From the NCBI GenBank assembly GCA_002724245.1, contig PBOG01000039.1:11342-56313 (forward strand): a stretch of 44,972 nt of DNA. The letters are read 5' to 3'. Of the stretch, positions 29,545 to 39,275 are shown piece by piece. The position numbers were made by a program, and so were the translations under genes. The stretch is from Planctomycetaceae bacterium (lineage in GTDB: Bacteria; Planctomycetota; Planctomycetia; Pirellulales; Pirellulaceae). The notes below the pieces were generated by a model that saw nothing but the letters and a program-made list of their open reading frames with translations, was not told the DNA's origin and ran no database searches. Numbering within the stretch: position 1 is the stretch's first letter; the number at the start of each line of letters is the position of its first letter.

Positions 29545-29939
29545 CAAGACCAACTCCCTGCGGCGGCAAACTGTTATCAGCCTCATATCCTACCCGAAAA
29601 TTCCCTCCCCCACGGTCGACCATTCGTGTGAACAGGACAAATGTCTGCCAATGGCGGTCGTTCGAGTCTTTCCTGCTGCTCAATCTCAGTGCCGAATTGC
29701 ACCGACAGGCTCGTCCAGATCGCCTGCGGCGAATGGCCACGGCCGCATCGATTCGCTAAAATCAGTCCTGCTGCACGGGGCAAGCTGCTGGGAGCACTGC
29801 GACCCGACCGCCTGGTCGGACGCCGCAAAACCCAACCGCTTCGTACGTGTCTACCGCGGACCACACTCCCTTGATTCCACGTCCCGCAACCGCATTCGAA
29901 TGTACGTCACACGACGAACAAACAAGTGGAGCAACAGGA
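29545..29939. other. Divergent intergenic region
   Basis: About 395 bases between the leftward CotH gene and the rightward PQQ-propeller gene, so promoters for both are expected here. Open frames in this stretch, including one at 29583-29864 on the minus strand and the upstream extension of the PQQ frame back to 29847, have no recognisable protein features. I could not pick a reliable -35/-10 pair, and no obvious operator-like palindrome stands out. Confidence 0.45.
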
Positions 29940-31220
29940 ATGCAGCCACTCCGTCACGCAACGAGTCTCGGTGTTGGTATCCTCATGGTCTGTCAAGCCA
30001 CCTGCGCACAAATTCCGCAGGCAGCCAAGGGTGACTGGCCCTGGTGGCGCGGCCCCAACTTCAACGGGGTGGCCGAGTCTGACCAGCAACCGCCGGTTTC
30101 CTGGAACTCCACAGAGAACGTCGCCTGGAAAGCGCACGTACCGGGACGTGGCCATTCCACGCCAATCGTCGTCGGCAACCGTGTATTTCTGCAGACGGCG
30201 AACGAAATCGACCGGTCACAATCGATCATCTGTTTCGACCGGCAGACCGGAACGGTGCTGTGGAATCGAGAACTCAATCGCGACAGCCTGCAGGACCAAA
30301 TCAACCGCAAAAACACCTACGCTACCAGCACCATTGCCTGCGACCGCGGTCGGCTGTTTGTGCTATTCAGCCACCACGAGGCAGTCCAGGCCACCGCGCT
30401 GGATCTGGAAGGTAAGACCCTCTGGACCACGACTGCAGCTCCCTTTCGTGAGGACATGTACTCCAACGGGTACGCAGCATCGCCCCTGGTGTACGGAAAT
30501 ACCGTGATCATCGCGGCTGACTGTGAAGCCGGCGGAACCCTGCTCGCACTCGACCGAGACACGGGCAAGCAGGTCTGGTCCATCGAACGCGTCGGCAAAA
30601 CCAATTATGCCTCACCCGTCGTCGGCCACGTCGCGGGACGCGATCAGTTATTGCTCAGCGGGCTCGACATGGTAGCCAGTTACGACCCCACCAATGGCAA
30701 GCTGTTCTGGCAGGCACCCGCCGTCGCCATGCAGACCTCTGGCACCCCTGTCTGGGAAGCCGGCATGGTGTTTGCCGGCGGCGGTTATCCCACGGGCAGC
30801 GTGGCCGGAATCGTGGCAGATGGTTCCGCAAAGATCGCCTGGAAACACAATCACCGAATCCATGAACAATCCCTGCTCGTCTACCAGGGCCACGTCTATG
30901 GTGTCAACGACACCGGGATCGCGCTCTGCTGGGAAACCCAGACCGGGAAAGAAGTCTGGAAGCACCGCCTGAAGGGGCCTGTCAGTGCCTCACCCACTCT
31001 GGTTGGTGACAAGATCTACCTGGTCAATGAGCTCGGTACCACATGGGTCTATCGTGCCACCCCCAGGGGATATGAAGAACTGGCAGTCAATCAGCTGGGA
31101 GACAGTGTGTTCGCTTCCCCAACGATCTGCGGCGGGCAGATTTTCATGCGTGTTGCCCACCACACCAATGACGAACGCCGCGAGACGCTTTACTGCCTGA
31201 CCAGCCCGAACAAACGTTAA
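29940..31220 (+). CDS. PQQ-type (BamB-like) beta-propeller protein
   Basis: 426 residues from the ATG at 29940, which opens a signal peptide (MQPLRHATSLGVGILMVCQA); the frame runs upstream to 29847 without a leader-like sequence. The mature protein begins with the planctomycete-typical DWPWWRGPNFNGVAES. It then shows repeated blade motifs of the PQQ/pyrrolo-quinoline-quinone-like propeller: CFDRQTGTVLWNREL, ALDLEGKTLWTTTA, ALDRDTGKQVWSIERVG, CWETQTGKEVWKHRLKG. This type usually serves as a periplasmic scaffold and only sometimes binds PQQ; no cofactor ligands can be assigned. lepA follows on the same strand 151 bases downstream, with a hairpin between them. Confidence 0.9.
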   Translation: MQPLRHATSLGVGILMVCQATCAQIPQAAKGDWPWWRGPNFNGVAESDQQPPVSWNSTENVAWKAHVPGRGHSTPIVVGNRVFLQTANEIDRSQSIICFDRQTGTVLWNRELNRDSLQDQINRKNTYATSTIACDRGRLFVLFSHHEAVQATALDLEGKTLWTTTAAPFREDMYSNGYAASPLVYGNTVIIAADCEAGGTLLALDRDTGKQVWSIERVGKTNYASPVVGHVAGRDQLLLSGLDMVASYDPTNGKLFWQAPAVAMQTSGTPVWEAGMVFAGGGYPTGSVAGIVADGSAKIAWKHNHRIHEQSLLVYQGHVYGVNDTGIALCWETQTGKEVWKHRLKGPVSASPTLVGDKIYLVNELGTTWVYRATPRGYEELAVNQLGDSVFASPTICGGQIFMRVAHHTNDERRETLYCLTSPNKR

Positions 31221-31233
31221 GCACCCGCGGAGC

Positions 31234-31270
31234 GGCACCAGCGGACGCTTCTGGCACACGATCTGGTGCC
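31234..31270 (+). terminator. Possible stem-loop after the PQQ-propeller gene
   Basis: GGCACCAG (31234-31241) pairs exactly with CTGGTGCC (31263-31270) across a 21-base loop, starting 13 bases after the stop codon. It is followed by an A/T-rich stretch (ATACATTTAAAA) rather than a clean T run. An 8-bp stem of this kind can arise by chance, so its position is the main support. It could end the PQQ transcript or lie in the lepA leader. Confidence 0.3.
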
Positions 31271-31371
31271 ATACATTTAAAAGTCTCCATAGCATCTCGG
31301 CCGCCGTGCAGTACAATCACCAGTCTGACGCACCTCTCACGGTACTCACTTCTTTCGACAAGTAACTGTGC

Positions 31372-33171
31372 ATGAAACATATTCGGAATTTCTGCATCAT
31401 CGCCCATATCGATCATGGGAAATCGACACTGGCGGATCGACTCATCCAGGCCTGCGGAGCGGTAACCCAACGTGAATTTCGCGACCAGATGCTTGATGCC
31501 ATGGACATCGAGCGTGAGCGCGGAATTACGATCAAGAGTAATACCATCTCGCTCAACTACCGGGGCCGTGACGACCAGGATTACCTGTTGAACCTGATCG
31601 ACACGCCAGGCCACGTCGACTTTTCCCACGAAGTACGCCGTTCACTCATGGCCTGTGAAGGTGCGTTGATCGTCGTCGATGCCTCCCAGGGCGTCGAGGC
31701 TCAGACTGTCGCCAATCTTTACCTCGCCCTCGACAGCGACCTGGAGATGTTGCCGGTCATCAACAAAATCGACCTCCCCGGTGCCGATGTAGATCGCGTT
31801 CGCGAAGAAATTGAAGCCGACCTGGGACTCGACCCGTTTGAGGCACTGCCCGTATCCGCCAAATCCGGCGAAGGCATCGACGACCTGCTCGCCGGTATTG
31901 TCGACCACCTTCCCAGTCCGCAGGGAGATCCGGACGCACCTCTCAAGGCCCTCATCTTCGATGCGCATTTCGATTCCTACCGTGGCGTTATCCTGCAGTG
32001 CCGCGTAATGGCGGGCACGCTGAAAACGCGTGACGCGATCCACTTCATGCATTCCAATCGCGATCATGCGGTCGAGGAACTCGGCTACAACCAACTGAAA
32101 CTAACGCCCCGCGATCAGCTTTGCGCCGGAGAAGTCGGCTACATCATTGCCGGCATCAAAAGCGTACAAGACATCGAGATCGGCGATACGATCACTTGTG
32201 TCGAGCGACCAGCAGAAGAACCGATCCCCGGTTACCAGGAAGCCAGACAGGTCGTCTTTTCGTCGATCTACCCCATGAACTCCGATCAATACAAGGATCT
32301 CACCAAAGCCCTCGACAAACTGGCGATCAACGATGCTGCGTTGACGTATGAGAAGGACAGCTCGGCGGCACTGGGATTTGGTTTTCGCTGTGGTTTCCTC
32401 GGACTGCTCCATTTGGATGTCGTTCAGGATCGGTTACAACGAGAATTCGACATTGGACTGGTCATCTCCGCTCCCTCTGTCAAATACAAAATCACCTTGC
32501 GCGACGGCACGACACTTGACGTAGACAATCCCAGCAACTGGCCCGACCCGACCACTGTCGAGTCCGCCACCGAACCGTATATCCGGGCCTCGATTCTGAC
32601 CCCTGAAGAATACGTTGGTCCAGTTATGGAACTCTGCCGCGAGCATCGCTCGGAGAGCCAGACCATGACGTATCTCTCGGCCCGTCGTGTGGAGGTGATT
32701 AGTGAGATGCCTTTAGGTGAAGTCCTGTTTGATTTTTACGGCAAACTCAAGACCATCACCCGCGGCTACGGTTCCTTTGACTATGCTCCCATCGAATACC
32801 GCACGACGGATGTCGTCAAGGTAGACATCCTGGTCAACAAAGAGCCGGTCGACACGCTTTCCTACTTGGTCCATCGCGACAAGGCGCGCCCGCGAGCACT
32901 ACACTACTGCGAGCAACTTTCTGAAGCGATTCCACGCCACCAATTCAAGATTCCCATCCAGGGCGTGATTGGTGGAACCGTAATTGCACGATCGACGATC
33001 CAACCCTATCGCAAGGACGTGACAGCCAAACTTTACGGTGGCGACGTGACGCGCAAAAACAAACTACTCGACAAGCAGAAGAAGGGGAAAGCCAAGATGA
33101 AACAATTCGGCCAGGTGAACATTCCCCAGAAGGCATTCGTCTCCGTGCTGGTCGCCGACCGCAGCCAGTAA
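31372..33171 (+). CDS. lepA: Elongation factor 4 (LepA), ribosomal back-translocase GTPase
   Basis: 599 residues, the normal length for LepA. The protein is a cytoplasmic translational GTPase that binds stalled or mistranslocated ribosomes. The G motifs are intact: P-loop AHIDHGKST (11-19), DTPGHVDF (77-84) with the catalytic-type His81, and NKIDLP (131-136). The LepA-specific C-terminal region is present, with GFRCGFLGLLHLDVVQDRL, GYGSFDYAPIEYR, and a lysine-rich tail (TRKNKLLDKQKKGKAKMKQ). The ATG at 31372 begins the conserved MKHIRNFCIIAHIDHGKS. No strong Shine-Dalgarno precedes it. lepB is not adjacent. It converges on the minus-strand DUF1501 gene with 66 bases between. Confidence 0.98.
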   Translation: MKHIRNFCIIAHIDHGKSTLADRLIQACGAVTQREFRDQMLDAMDIERERGITIKSNTISLNYRGRDDQDYLLNLIDTPGHVDFSHEVRRSLMACEGALIVVDASQGVEAQTVANLYLALDSDLEMLPVINKIDLPGADVDRVREEIEADLGLDPFEALPVSAKSGEGIDDLLAGIVDHLPSPQGDPDAPLKALIFDAHFDSYRGVILQCRVMAGTLKTRDAIHFMHSNRDHAVEELGYNQLKLTPRDQLCAGEVGYIIAGIKSVQDIEIGDTITCVERPAEEPIPGYQEARQVVFSSIYPMNSDQYKDLTKALDKLAINDAALTYEKDSSAALGFGFRCGFLGLLHLDVVQDRLQREFDIGLVISAPSVKYKITLRDGTTLDVDNPSNWPDPTTVESATEPYIRASILTPEEYVGPVMELCREHRSESQTMTYLSARRVEVISEMPLGEVLFDFYGKLKTITRGYGSFDYAPIEYRTTDVVKVDILVNKEPVDTLSYLVHRDKARPRALHYCEQLSEAIPRHQFKIPIQGVIGGTVIARSTIQPYRKDVTAKLYGGDVTRKNKLLDKQKKGKAKMKQFGQVNIPQKAFVSVLVADRSQ

Positions 33172-33237
33172 CCCGGTCAACGTGGCGACAACCGCCGCAG
33201 AAACCCTGCTACCACCGCCTCGATTGGGCACTCGAAG

Positions 33238-34701
33238 TTACGAGAGAATGCCATCAATCGGCCTGCCGTAATCGACTTCCAGCCGTTTCCGGCCAGGAAT
33301 GTTCAGGCGCCTCGTATCGAGGCCCAGCAGGTGCAACACCGTGGCGTGAATATCGGTCACGTAATGCGGGTTTTCCACCGCATGAAACCCCAACTCGTCC
33401 GTCCGCCCGTAGGTATACCCCCGTTTGACACCGGCCCCACCAAACCAGACCGTAAAACCATGCGGATGATGGTCGCGACCGGTGCTCTGATCGGTCCCGC
33501 CTTCCAGGCCAGGCGTTCTCCCGAATTCGGTACAGCAAACGACTAGTGTGTCGTCGTACATGCCGCGCCGTTTCAGGTCTTTCAATAATCCGGCGATCGG
33601 CTTGTCTACGCGTGCGCAAGACCGGGCATGATTCTTCTTCAGATCGCGGTGTGAATCCCATTCTCCGTAACCACTCAAATAGACCAGAGAATAACGCACC
33701 CCTCGTTCGGCCAGTCGTCGTGCCGCCAACAGGCGTCGGCCATAGACCTCGGTCGTCTTGTTGTCCAGCCCGTAGAGTTCTTGTGTCTCCCTGGTTTCCG
33801 TTGCCATGTCGAGTGATTCGGGTACCGCACTCTGCATTCCGAACGCCAGTTCATACGACTTGATCCGGGCTCGGATCGCAGCATCCTGTGGATATTCGAT
33901 TGCCGACAACCGATTCAACCGATTAATGAACTGAAACTGGTCCCGCTGTTCACTGGACAACATGTGTTTCGAGCGGGTGCCAAACGGCAACGACTTCTTG
34001 GGATCCAGGGCCAGTTCCACTCCCCCGTGCTCGGGTCCCAAATAGGCGGGATCAAAGTTCCAGCGCACACGGGTGTCCTTGTACTGCCCCAGAAAAACAA
34101 ACTTGGGTAAATTCTCGTTCAATGTACCGAGGCCGTAGTTGATCCAGGAACCAAGTACCGGCTCGGGTGGGTCCAGCTTGTGACGACCGTGATGGATTTG
34201 AAACTCCGCATTGTGGTCGTTGTCGGTTGTGTACATCGAGCGGACCAACGCGATGTCGTCAGCACAGGTCGCCAGGTGCGGCAACCAGTCGGCGAAGTCC
34301 ATCCCATTCTCGCCGTACTTCTTGAACCCTGTCTGCATGGGAAAGATACGCGAGTGGGTTCGATCGACGAATACGACCGCCCGCGCACGTTCCTCATATC
34401 GCGGGTCCTTAATCGGGTTCGCAAACGCCGTCTGGTCGTAGGTCTTGCCTGCGTATTGATTTAAGGCGGGCTTGGGGTCGAATGTCTCCATATGGCTGTA
34501 ACCACCAGACAGAAACACCCAGATCACACGCTTCGCCTTGGGAGGAAAATGCGGCCTGCCATCGGGGATTCCGTCCGCGGCACTGGCAACCCCGTCTTCA
34601 TGCAACATGGCACCCAGTGCCACTCCCGTGAAACCCATGCCAACGTCCGTGAGAAACGTACGGCGTCGAATGTTGCTGCATTGAGGTTGCGGGGAACCCA
34701 T
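33238..34701 (-). CDS. DUF1501 protein, Tat-type leader
   Basis: 487 residues. A Tat-like leader with three arginines (IRRRTFLTDVGMGFTGVAL, 11-29) precedes the domain. Family blocks: VFLSGGYSHMETFDPKPALN near residue 60, YLSGYGEWDSHRDLKKNHA in the middle, and CTEFGRTP followed by STGRDHHPHGFTVWFGGAG around 390-420. It is the last gene of a leftward run and lies 47 bases after the PSD1 gene, so the two are very probably co-expressed and may act together outside the cytoplasm. This is the usual planctomycete order, PSD1 then DUF1501. Substrate and reaction are not known for this family. Confidence 0.93.
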   Translation of the reverse strand: MGSPQPQCSNIRRRTFLTDVGMGFTGVALGAMLHEDGVASAADGIPDGRPHFPPKAKRVIWVFLSGGYSHMETFDPKPALNQYAGKTYDQTAFANPIKDPRYEERARAVVFVDRTHSRIFPMQTGFKKYGENGMDFADWLPHLATCADDIALVRSMYTTDNDHNAEFQIHHGRHKLDPPEPVLGSWINYGLGTLNENLPKFVFLGQYKDTRVRWNFDPAYLGPEHGGVELALDPKKSLPFGTRSKHMLSSEQRDQFQFINRLNRLSAIEYPQDAAIRARIKSYELAFGMQSAVPESLDMATETRETQELYGLDNKTTEVYGRRLLAARRLAERGVRYSLVYLSGYGEWDSHRDLKKNHARSCARVDKPIAGLLKDLKRRGMYDDTLVVCCTEFGRTPGLEGGTDQSTGRDHHPHGFTVWFGGAGVKRGYTYGRTDELGFHAVENPHYVTDIHATVLHLLGLDTRRLNIPGRKRLEVDYGRPIDGILS

Positions 34702-34748
34702 CGATACCTCTTACCATCTGGGGCCAGGTTGTGTCCGAATACGACAAA

Positions 34749-37517
34749 TTACCGAACCGTGACAAAATCGCTATGACTAAACAAGGCGTGAACAAAATTC
34801 TCGCGTGCTCTGAGCAATGGCTCACTGGAGGGAACCAGCTCACTGGTTTTATCGACGTTCGCGTCTTGTTGCGGCAGTCGATCCTGGAATCGCTCGACCT
34901 GCGCTCCCAGAAACTCGAGGCTGACCGAATTTTCTGCGCTCGTCGGATTGCGCGATAAAACCTGTCGAAACGCAGCAACCACAAAACTCGCGTTATCACT
35001 GGACTGCTCGTGCAAGAGTCGCGCCAACAGAATGCCCTGCCGTCGCGCGATCTGACTGTTTGCCAGCGCGAGTGCCTGCTGTGGACGCACACTGGTCGTC
35101 CGCAAATAGCAGTCCGTGGGGTTGGGGGCATCAAACAAATCGAGCCATTGAATCCGACCTTCACCATGGTGCTCGATATAGAGACTTCTGCGAAACGTCT
35201 TCAATCCCTCCGTGTCGGGAATGTGCTTGCCGCCCATGGTCAAATCCAATTGGCCGGCAACGTACAGAATACTATCACGAACCACCTCTGCTTCCATCCG
35301 CGCCGCATGAAAGCGCCAATAGTACGTGTTTTCCGGGTCCCGCTTGCCGTTGGACGCTGGTGTCAACGCGGGATTGGACGACATACGGTATGCCTGGCTG
35401 TCTAGAATCAAGCGATGGATGTGCTTGATCTTCCAGTCATGTTCCATCAATTCCAGCGCTAACCAATCCAGTAACTGCGGGTGGGTCGGGCTGTCACCAT
35501 TACGCCCAAAATTCTCCGGCGTCCCCACCAGTGGCACACCAAAATGCGCCTTCCAGATATGGTTGACCGCCACCCTGGCGGTGAGCGGGTTCTGCCGCGA
35601 AACAATGCGTCGCGCCAAGGCGATGCGACGCCCGCTCGACTGCCGCACATACTGTGGCCCAAGCGGACTGTAGGTGGCAGATTCGGTCTCCAATGCCGCA
35701 GTCAGTTCCTTTACCTTTTTTGCCGCCGCCGACTCGCTGGTCACCGCGGTTGCCAGAGCTTTCTGTGTCTTCGCATCTGTCGCGTCTTTCTGCTTTGCCG
35801 CGTAGACTGCGCGTACTGCCTGCGAATGGTCGTAACGCGCCTGATTCAGCTTCGCCAGACGTTGCGCTCGGCTGGCAGCCCGTGCCGCGGCCTGCCCGTC
35901 ACCCTGCCGGTCCAGGTACTGGATGTCATCGGCCAGGATGACCGCGTCCAACGCGGCAACACGCGATTCCGCCAAAGCCATCCGATCGCGCGCGACAATC
36001 TGGTCCAGCCGAGCGTATTCCTTGTCGTACTCGCTGGTCGCCTGGGCAGCCAGTTCCGCCGACTTCTTGACGATTCCGGCCGACGTCGTGACTTCGGCCA
36101 CCAACGGCGACCGCTCATCCTGGCGGACATAATCCCGCAAACCCGGGTACCAGGCCTGCGGAGGAAGATCGATACGGGTAAACGTAAAGGGTCCACCACC
36201 CAGGATACGCGGAGGGGCCGGGGCCACGGCGGGTAAGCCTTTGATAATGTCGCGCGACTCGCCTTTCCGATAGATAAACGTCTCGGCATCCAGTTTCGCA
36301 TCCGCAATCCGCACCATACCGGTCTGCAAAGGCTTGAGCGAAGCTCCCAGCTTGTATTCCGGATAGGGCCCCGGATCTGGTTCTCCGGAAACGCGTTCCT
36401 GCCGGATGTCGATGGGTTCAAAAAACGCCCGAAATTGAAAGTATTCCCGGTTGGTCAGCGGGTCATATTTATGGTCGTGACAGTGACAGCAATTTAGGGT
36501 CAAACCGAGAAATGCCTTGCCTGTGTGCTCCACCAGGTCTTTCATCCAGGTGTTGTAGTTCCAGCGATAGTAGTTGCGCACAATGAAGCCAGTGGCCACT
36601 GAGTTCGCCTGATCTGCCGGCGCAATCTCATCACCGGCCAGCATCTCCAGGATCATCTGGTCATAGCCTTTGTCTTCATTAACCGACCGCACAATCCAAT
36701 CGCGCCAACGCCAGATTTGACCGTAGCTATTCAACGCGTCCGGTACCGAACGCCGTCCGTACCAGTCACTGTACCGCCAGACATCCATCCAGTGCCGTCC
36801 CCACCGTTCCCCGTGCTGCGGATTGTCCAGCAACTCGTTGACAATACGTGTCCAATTGTCCTGGCTTGGATTCGTGAGATAGGCATCCAGCTGTGCAGGT
36901 GTCGGAGGCAGCCCAATAAGATTGAGATACAAACGCCGAACCAATTCCGCGTCACTGGCAGCCGGACTGATCGCCAGCTCTTGCTTCTCCACGCGAGCCA
37001 GCAGGAAGGCATCAATCGGATTACGAGTCCATTGAGGATTCTGTACGGCTGGAACCTCCGGCCGGACTGGAACCTGAAACGCCCAGTGCTGCAGCGGGTC
37101 GGCTTCTGGACTTTCGTCGGCCGGACCAGTCGCACCCCGCAGGATCCAGGCACGGATCAACCCAACTTCCCCAGGTGTCAGGGGGTCACCTTCAGGCGGC
37201 ATCCGAGACGACTCATCCGTCTCGGTAACCTTCTGTAGCAAGATGCTAGACTCGGGATCCCCGGGCACGATGACCGCACCCGAATCACCCCCTTGAAGTG
37301 CCAGCGAGGCCGTATCCAGCCTCAGTGACGATTCCTGCTTAAGTCCCCCATGACAGGCATAGCAGCGACTCTTGAGGAGGGGTTTGATGTCCTTGAGATA
37401 ATCGACATCACCCGTGCCGGCTACAACCTGCTGACAGCAAAACAGCAGCAGGCCGACGCACGTAACGGTTTGCAGAAGCACTGTGTGTAGAAACGGTTGG
37501 TGTAGAAACGGTTGCAT
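34749..37517 (-). CDS. PSD1 family protein: planctomycete cytochrome c + DUF1549 + DUF1553
   Basis: 922 residues. The leader starts MQPFLHQPFLHTVLLQ, with an exact QPFLH duplication, and continues into a hydrophobic stretch. A cytochrome-type CYACH follows (Cys52, Cys55, His56). The DUF1549 region (about 150-365) ends at CCHCHDHKYDP (343-353), the second haem-type site. A helical, Ala/Lys/Glu-rich insert at about 475-610 looks like a coiled coil and replaces the discoidin-like insert of the other PSD1 protein in this window. DUF1553 covers about 630-890 (VNHIWKAHFGVPLVGTPENF, LRTTSVRPQQALALANSQ). It is followed closely by the DUF1501 gene and preceded by the ceramidase-like gene on the same strand. 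Confidence 0.93.
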   Translation of the reverse strand: MQPFLHQPFLHTVLLQTVTCVGLLLFCCQQVVAGTGDVDYLKDIKPLLKSRCYACHGGLKQESSLRLDTASLALQGGDSGAVIVPGDPESSILLQKVTETDESSRMPPEGDPLTPGEVGLIRAWILRGATGPADESPEADPLQHWAFQVPVRPEVPAVQNPQWTRNPIDAFLLARVEKQELAISPAASDAELVRRLYLNLIGLPPTPAQLDAYLTNPSQDNWTRIVNELLDNPQHGERWGRHWMDVWRYSDWYGRRSVPDALNSYGQIWRWRDWIVRSVNEDKGYDQMILEMLAGDEIAPADQANSVATGFIVRNYYRWNYNTWMKDLVEHTGKAFLGLTLNCCHCHDHKYDPLTNREYFQFRAFFEPIDIRQERVSGEPDPGPYPEYKLGASLKPLQTGMVRIADAKLDAETFIYRKGESRDIIKGLPAVAPAPPRILGGGPFTFTRIDLPPQAWYPGLRDYVRQDERSPLVAEVTTSAGIVKKSAELAAQATSEYDKEYARLDQIVARDRMALAESRVAALDAVILADDIQYLDRQGDGQAAARAASRAQRLAKLNQARYDHSQAVRAVYAAKQKDATDAKTQKALATAVTSESAAAKKVKELTAALETESATYSPLGPQYVRQSSGRRIALARRIVSRQNPLTARVAVNHIWKAHFGVPLVGTPENFGRNGDSPTHPQLLDWLALELMEHDWKIKHIHRLILDSQAYRMSSNPALTPASNGKRDPENTYYWRFHAARMEAEVVRDSILYVAGQLDLTMGGKHIPDTEGLKTFRRSLYIEHHGEGRIQWLDLFDAPNPTDCYLRTTSVRPQQALALANSQIARRQGILLARLLHEQSSDNASFVVAAFRQVLSRNPTSAENSVSLEFLGAQVERFQDRLPQQDANVDKTSELVPSSEPLLRARENFVHALFSHSDFVTVR
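37485..37514. repeat. Exact 15-base tandem duplication in a signal-peptide region
   Basis: The 15-mer GTGTAGAAACGGTTG occurs twice head to tail (37485-37499 and 37500-37514). On the minus strand it encodes QPFLH twice, directly after the initiator Met of the PSD1 protein. Being a multiple of three it keeps the frame. The exact identity indicates a recent slippage or duplication event. Confidence 0.9.
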
Positions 37518-37636
37518 GGCACTATTCTACGATAACTGTCTAGACAATTCAGCAGCGGTTTCCACCGGCGACCAGGCCATTTCCAGGCCCACTGCCTTTA
37601 CGTTACCGACATCCCTTCCACCCGTCGCTTGCGGAA

Positions 37637-39148
37637 TTAGAGTTTCTCGAGAATCGCAAGCGCCTTGTTCTCGAAAATCTTGTGCCATTCGGGAGCCAGG
37701 ATACAGTCACTGTCCTCCTGTGCGCCCCCCACATTCTTCAATTGTTCCGCATTCGGTGCGTAGTAGATATAGCCGTTGGTATAGCCTGAAACAAAGGTAT
37801 TCGGGCTCTTGGCGGCGGCCTTGATATCGAGACCAACCTGGACGGTCAACTCTCCCGGAAACGTCACCAGCTGAAAAGGCCCAATCCTCAGGCCAGTGAC
37901 CTCGACTTCCACAGCACGTTTGTCCGCATCCAGAAATTGTTGCTGGTGCAGTTTCAGCAGACTCAAGTTGGTCGACACACGCGACAGTTGCTCCATCGTG
38001 TGAATGTTCCGCAAATAGGATCGCATCAGACCACGCTGTCTCGAATCCATCGTACGCGCCGACGCGCGACCCACTTTATCTTCATGCAAATACCGACTGA
38101 CGTGATAGGACGGGAAATCCGCGCTGATATTGTGCTTCAACGCCAACTGCATGAACTCTTTAAAATTCAGCGACGTACCGCGTAGAGCCCGCATAAGCAC
38201 CAGTTGCTGCGTCTCCAGTTCTGCGATCCGAGGGGCTAGATTGGCACGTGGTAAATCGAGCGACTCATTAAAGAACACCAGCCGGTCGTCGTCGCTAGAG
38301 CGGATCTTTCGCACCGTCTTGAGCGTGCTCAACCCCAGCATATTCCCCAGCGGTTCAGCATCGTTGGGATCATGGATGTGCTTGTAGGAGATCGGGTTGA
38401 TATCCCCACCACACCCCTGCAGGAACAGCGCGATCGTGCCCGCATCCATATTGTCTTCAATCACTTGTGAAGCAACCCCGGTCATATCGGCCGTATTCGC
38501 TCCCGGACCACCACTCAGAGACCCCATGATCGGATGGCATGCGAACTGGTACAGCACGGCCAGACAATCTCCGTTCCGCTTGTCCAACCGCACGACACCA
38601 ATCTGTGGATCAATCGGCCCCACTTCAGCCACTTCCGTATCTGGCGGGAGTGAATAGGCGTGCCGCACATCGATCGTACGACCGTCCTTCAGTTTCATTC
38701 TTCGATTCTCTTGCACACGGTCTTCGTGCCCTGTCCCCACACCCACGGTCACGGGCTCGACCTTGCCAAAAGCCTCGACCAGCACTTTGAATGTACGTTC
38801 CAACACATCGCTACAAGGAACTCCATGGCAGTGACTGGCATTGAACATGATGTTCCGAGGCTCGATCCCCAGTTCAGCCGCAGCCCGCGCCCGCAATTTT
38901 GGAATGAAGTCGTCTTTGATAGAACCAATCTTGCCAAACGACACGACATCCAGTGTCAAAATAGCAACGGTCACACCGTTGTTTTTTAGGACCAGCGCAC
39001 GAGCCGAGAGGGGCACCGGCGCCGGATTCTCGCGATTGGTAATATCGATACGCGCGGCACCCGCGGAGAGTCCCGCCGCCTGGCATAGCGGAGCAGTCAG
39101 TAGCGAAGCCAGCAGGAGACTCGTCGAAAAAGCTACGTTTCTATACAT
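37637..39148 (-). CDS. Neutral/alkaline ceramidase N-domain-like protein
   Basis: 503 residues from the ATG at 39148, which opens a signal peptide (MYRNVAFSTSLLLASLLTAP); a longer frame to 39208 adds only polar residues. The fold is that of neutral ceramidase, an amidase of sphingolipids: AARIDIT at the start, a metal-type SHCHGVP (His106 and His108), QFACHPIMGS (His205) and FLQGCGGDINP (about 242-252). In true neutral ceramidases the last motif contains a nucleophilic serine (GDVSP); here the position is Asn251, as in many planctomycete relatives, and the C-terminal domain of full-length ceramidases is missing. A metal-dependent hydrolase with another substrate is therefore more likely. It lies between the P1 peptidase and the PSD1 gene in a same-strand run. 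Confidence 0.82.
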   Translation of the reverse strand: MYRNVAFSTSLLLASLLTAPLCQAAGLSAGAARIDITNRENPAPVPLSARALVLKNNGVTVAILTLDVVSFGKIGSIKDDFIPKLRARAAAELGIEPRNIMFNASHCHGVPCSDVLERTFKVLVEAFGKVEPVTVGVGTGHEDRVQENRRMKLKDGRTIDVRHAYSLPPDTEVAEVGPIDPQIGVVRLDKRNGDCLAVLYQFACHPIMGSLSGGPGANTADMTGVASQVIEDNMDAGTIALFLQGCGGDINPISYKHIHDPNDAEPLGNMLGLSTLKTVRKIRSSDDDRLVFFNESLDLPRANLAPRIAELETQQLVLMRALRGTSLNFKEFMQLALKHNISADFPSYHVSRYLHEDKVGRASARTMDSRQRGLMRSYLRNIHTMEQLSRVSTNLSLLKLHQQQFLDADKRAVEVEVTGLRIGPFQLVTFPGELTVQVGLDIKAAAKSPNTFVSGYTNGYIYYAPNAEQLKNVGGAQEDSDCILAPEWHKIFENKALAILEKL

Positions 39149-39275
39149 GGTTTGACTCCTCGAGGTCAGGGCATTGTGGCCCCATTGTAACAGATGCCAC
39201 CACGGCAACAGGCGACACCAGAGTCACGATTCCTGCCGCCGCTGAGTGCCGATGGCCAGCACGCCCGTCCAAGAC

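Noticed and set aside
37537-37546. 10-bp palindrome TGTCTAGACA about 20 bases before the PSD1 start, operator-like
   Set aside because: Roughly forty 10-bp palindromes are expected by chance in this window, and no second copy or promoter elements were seen nearby.
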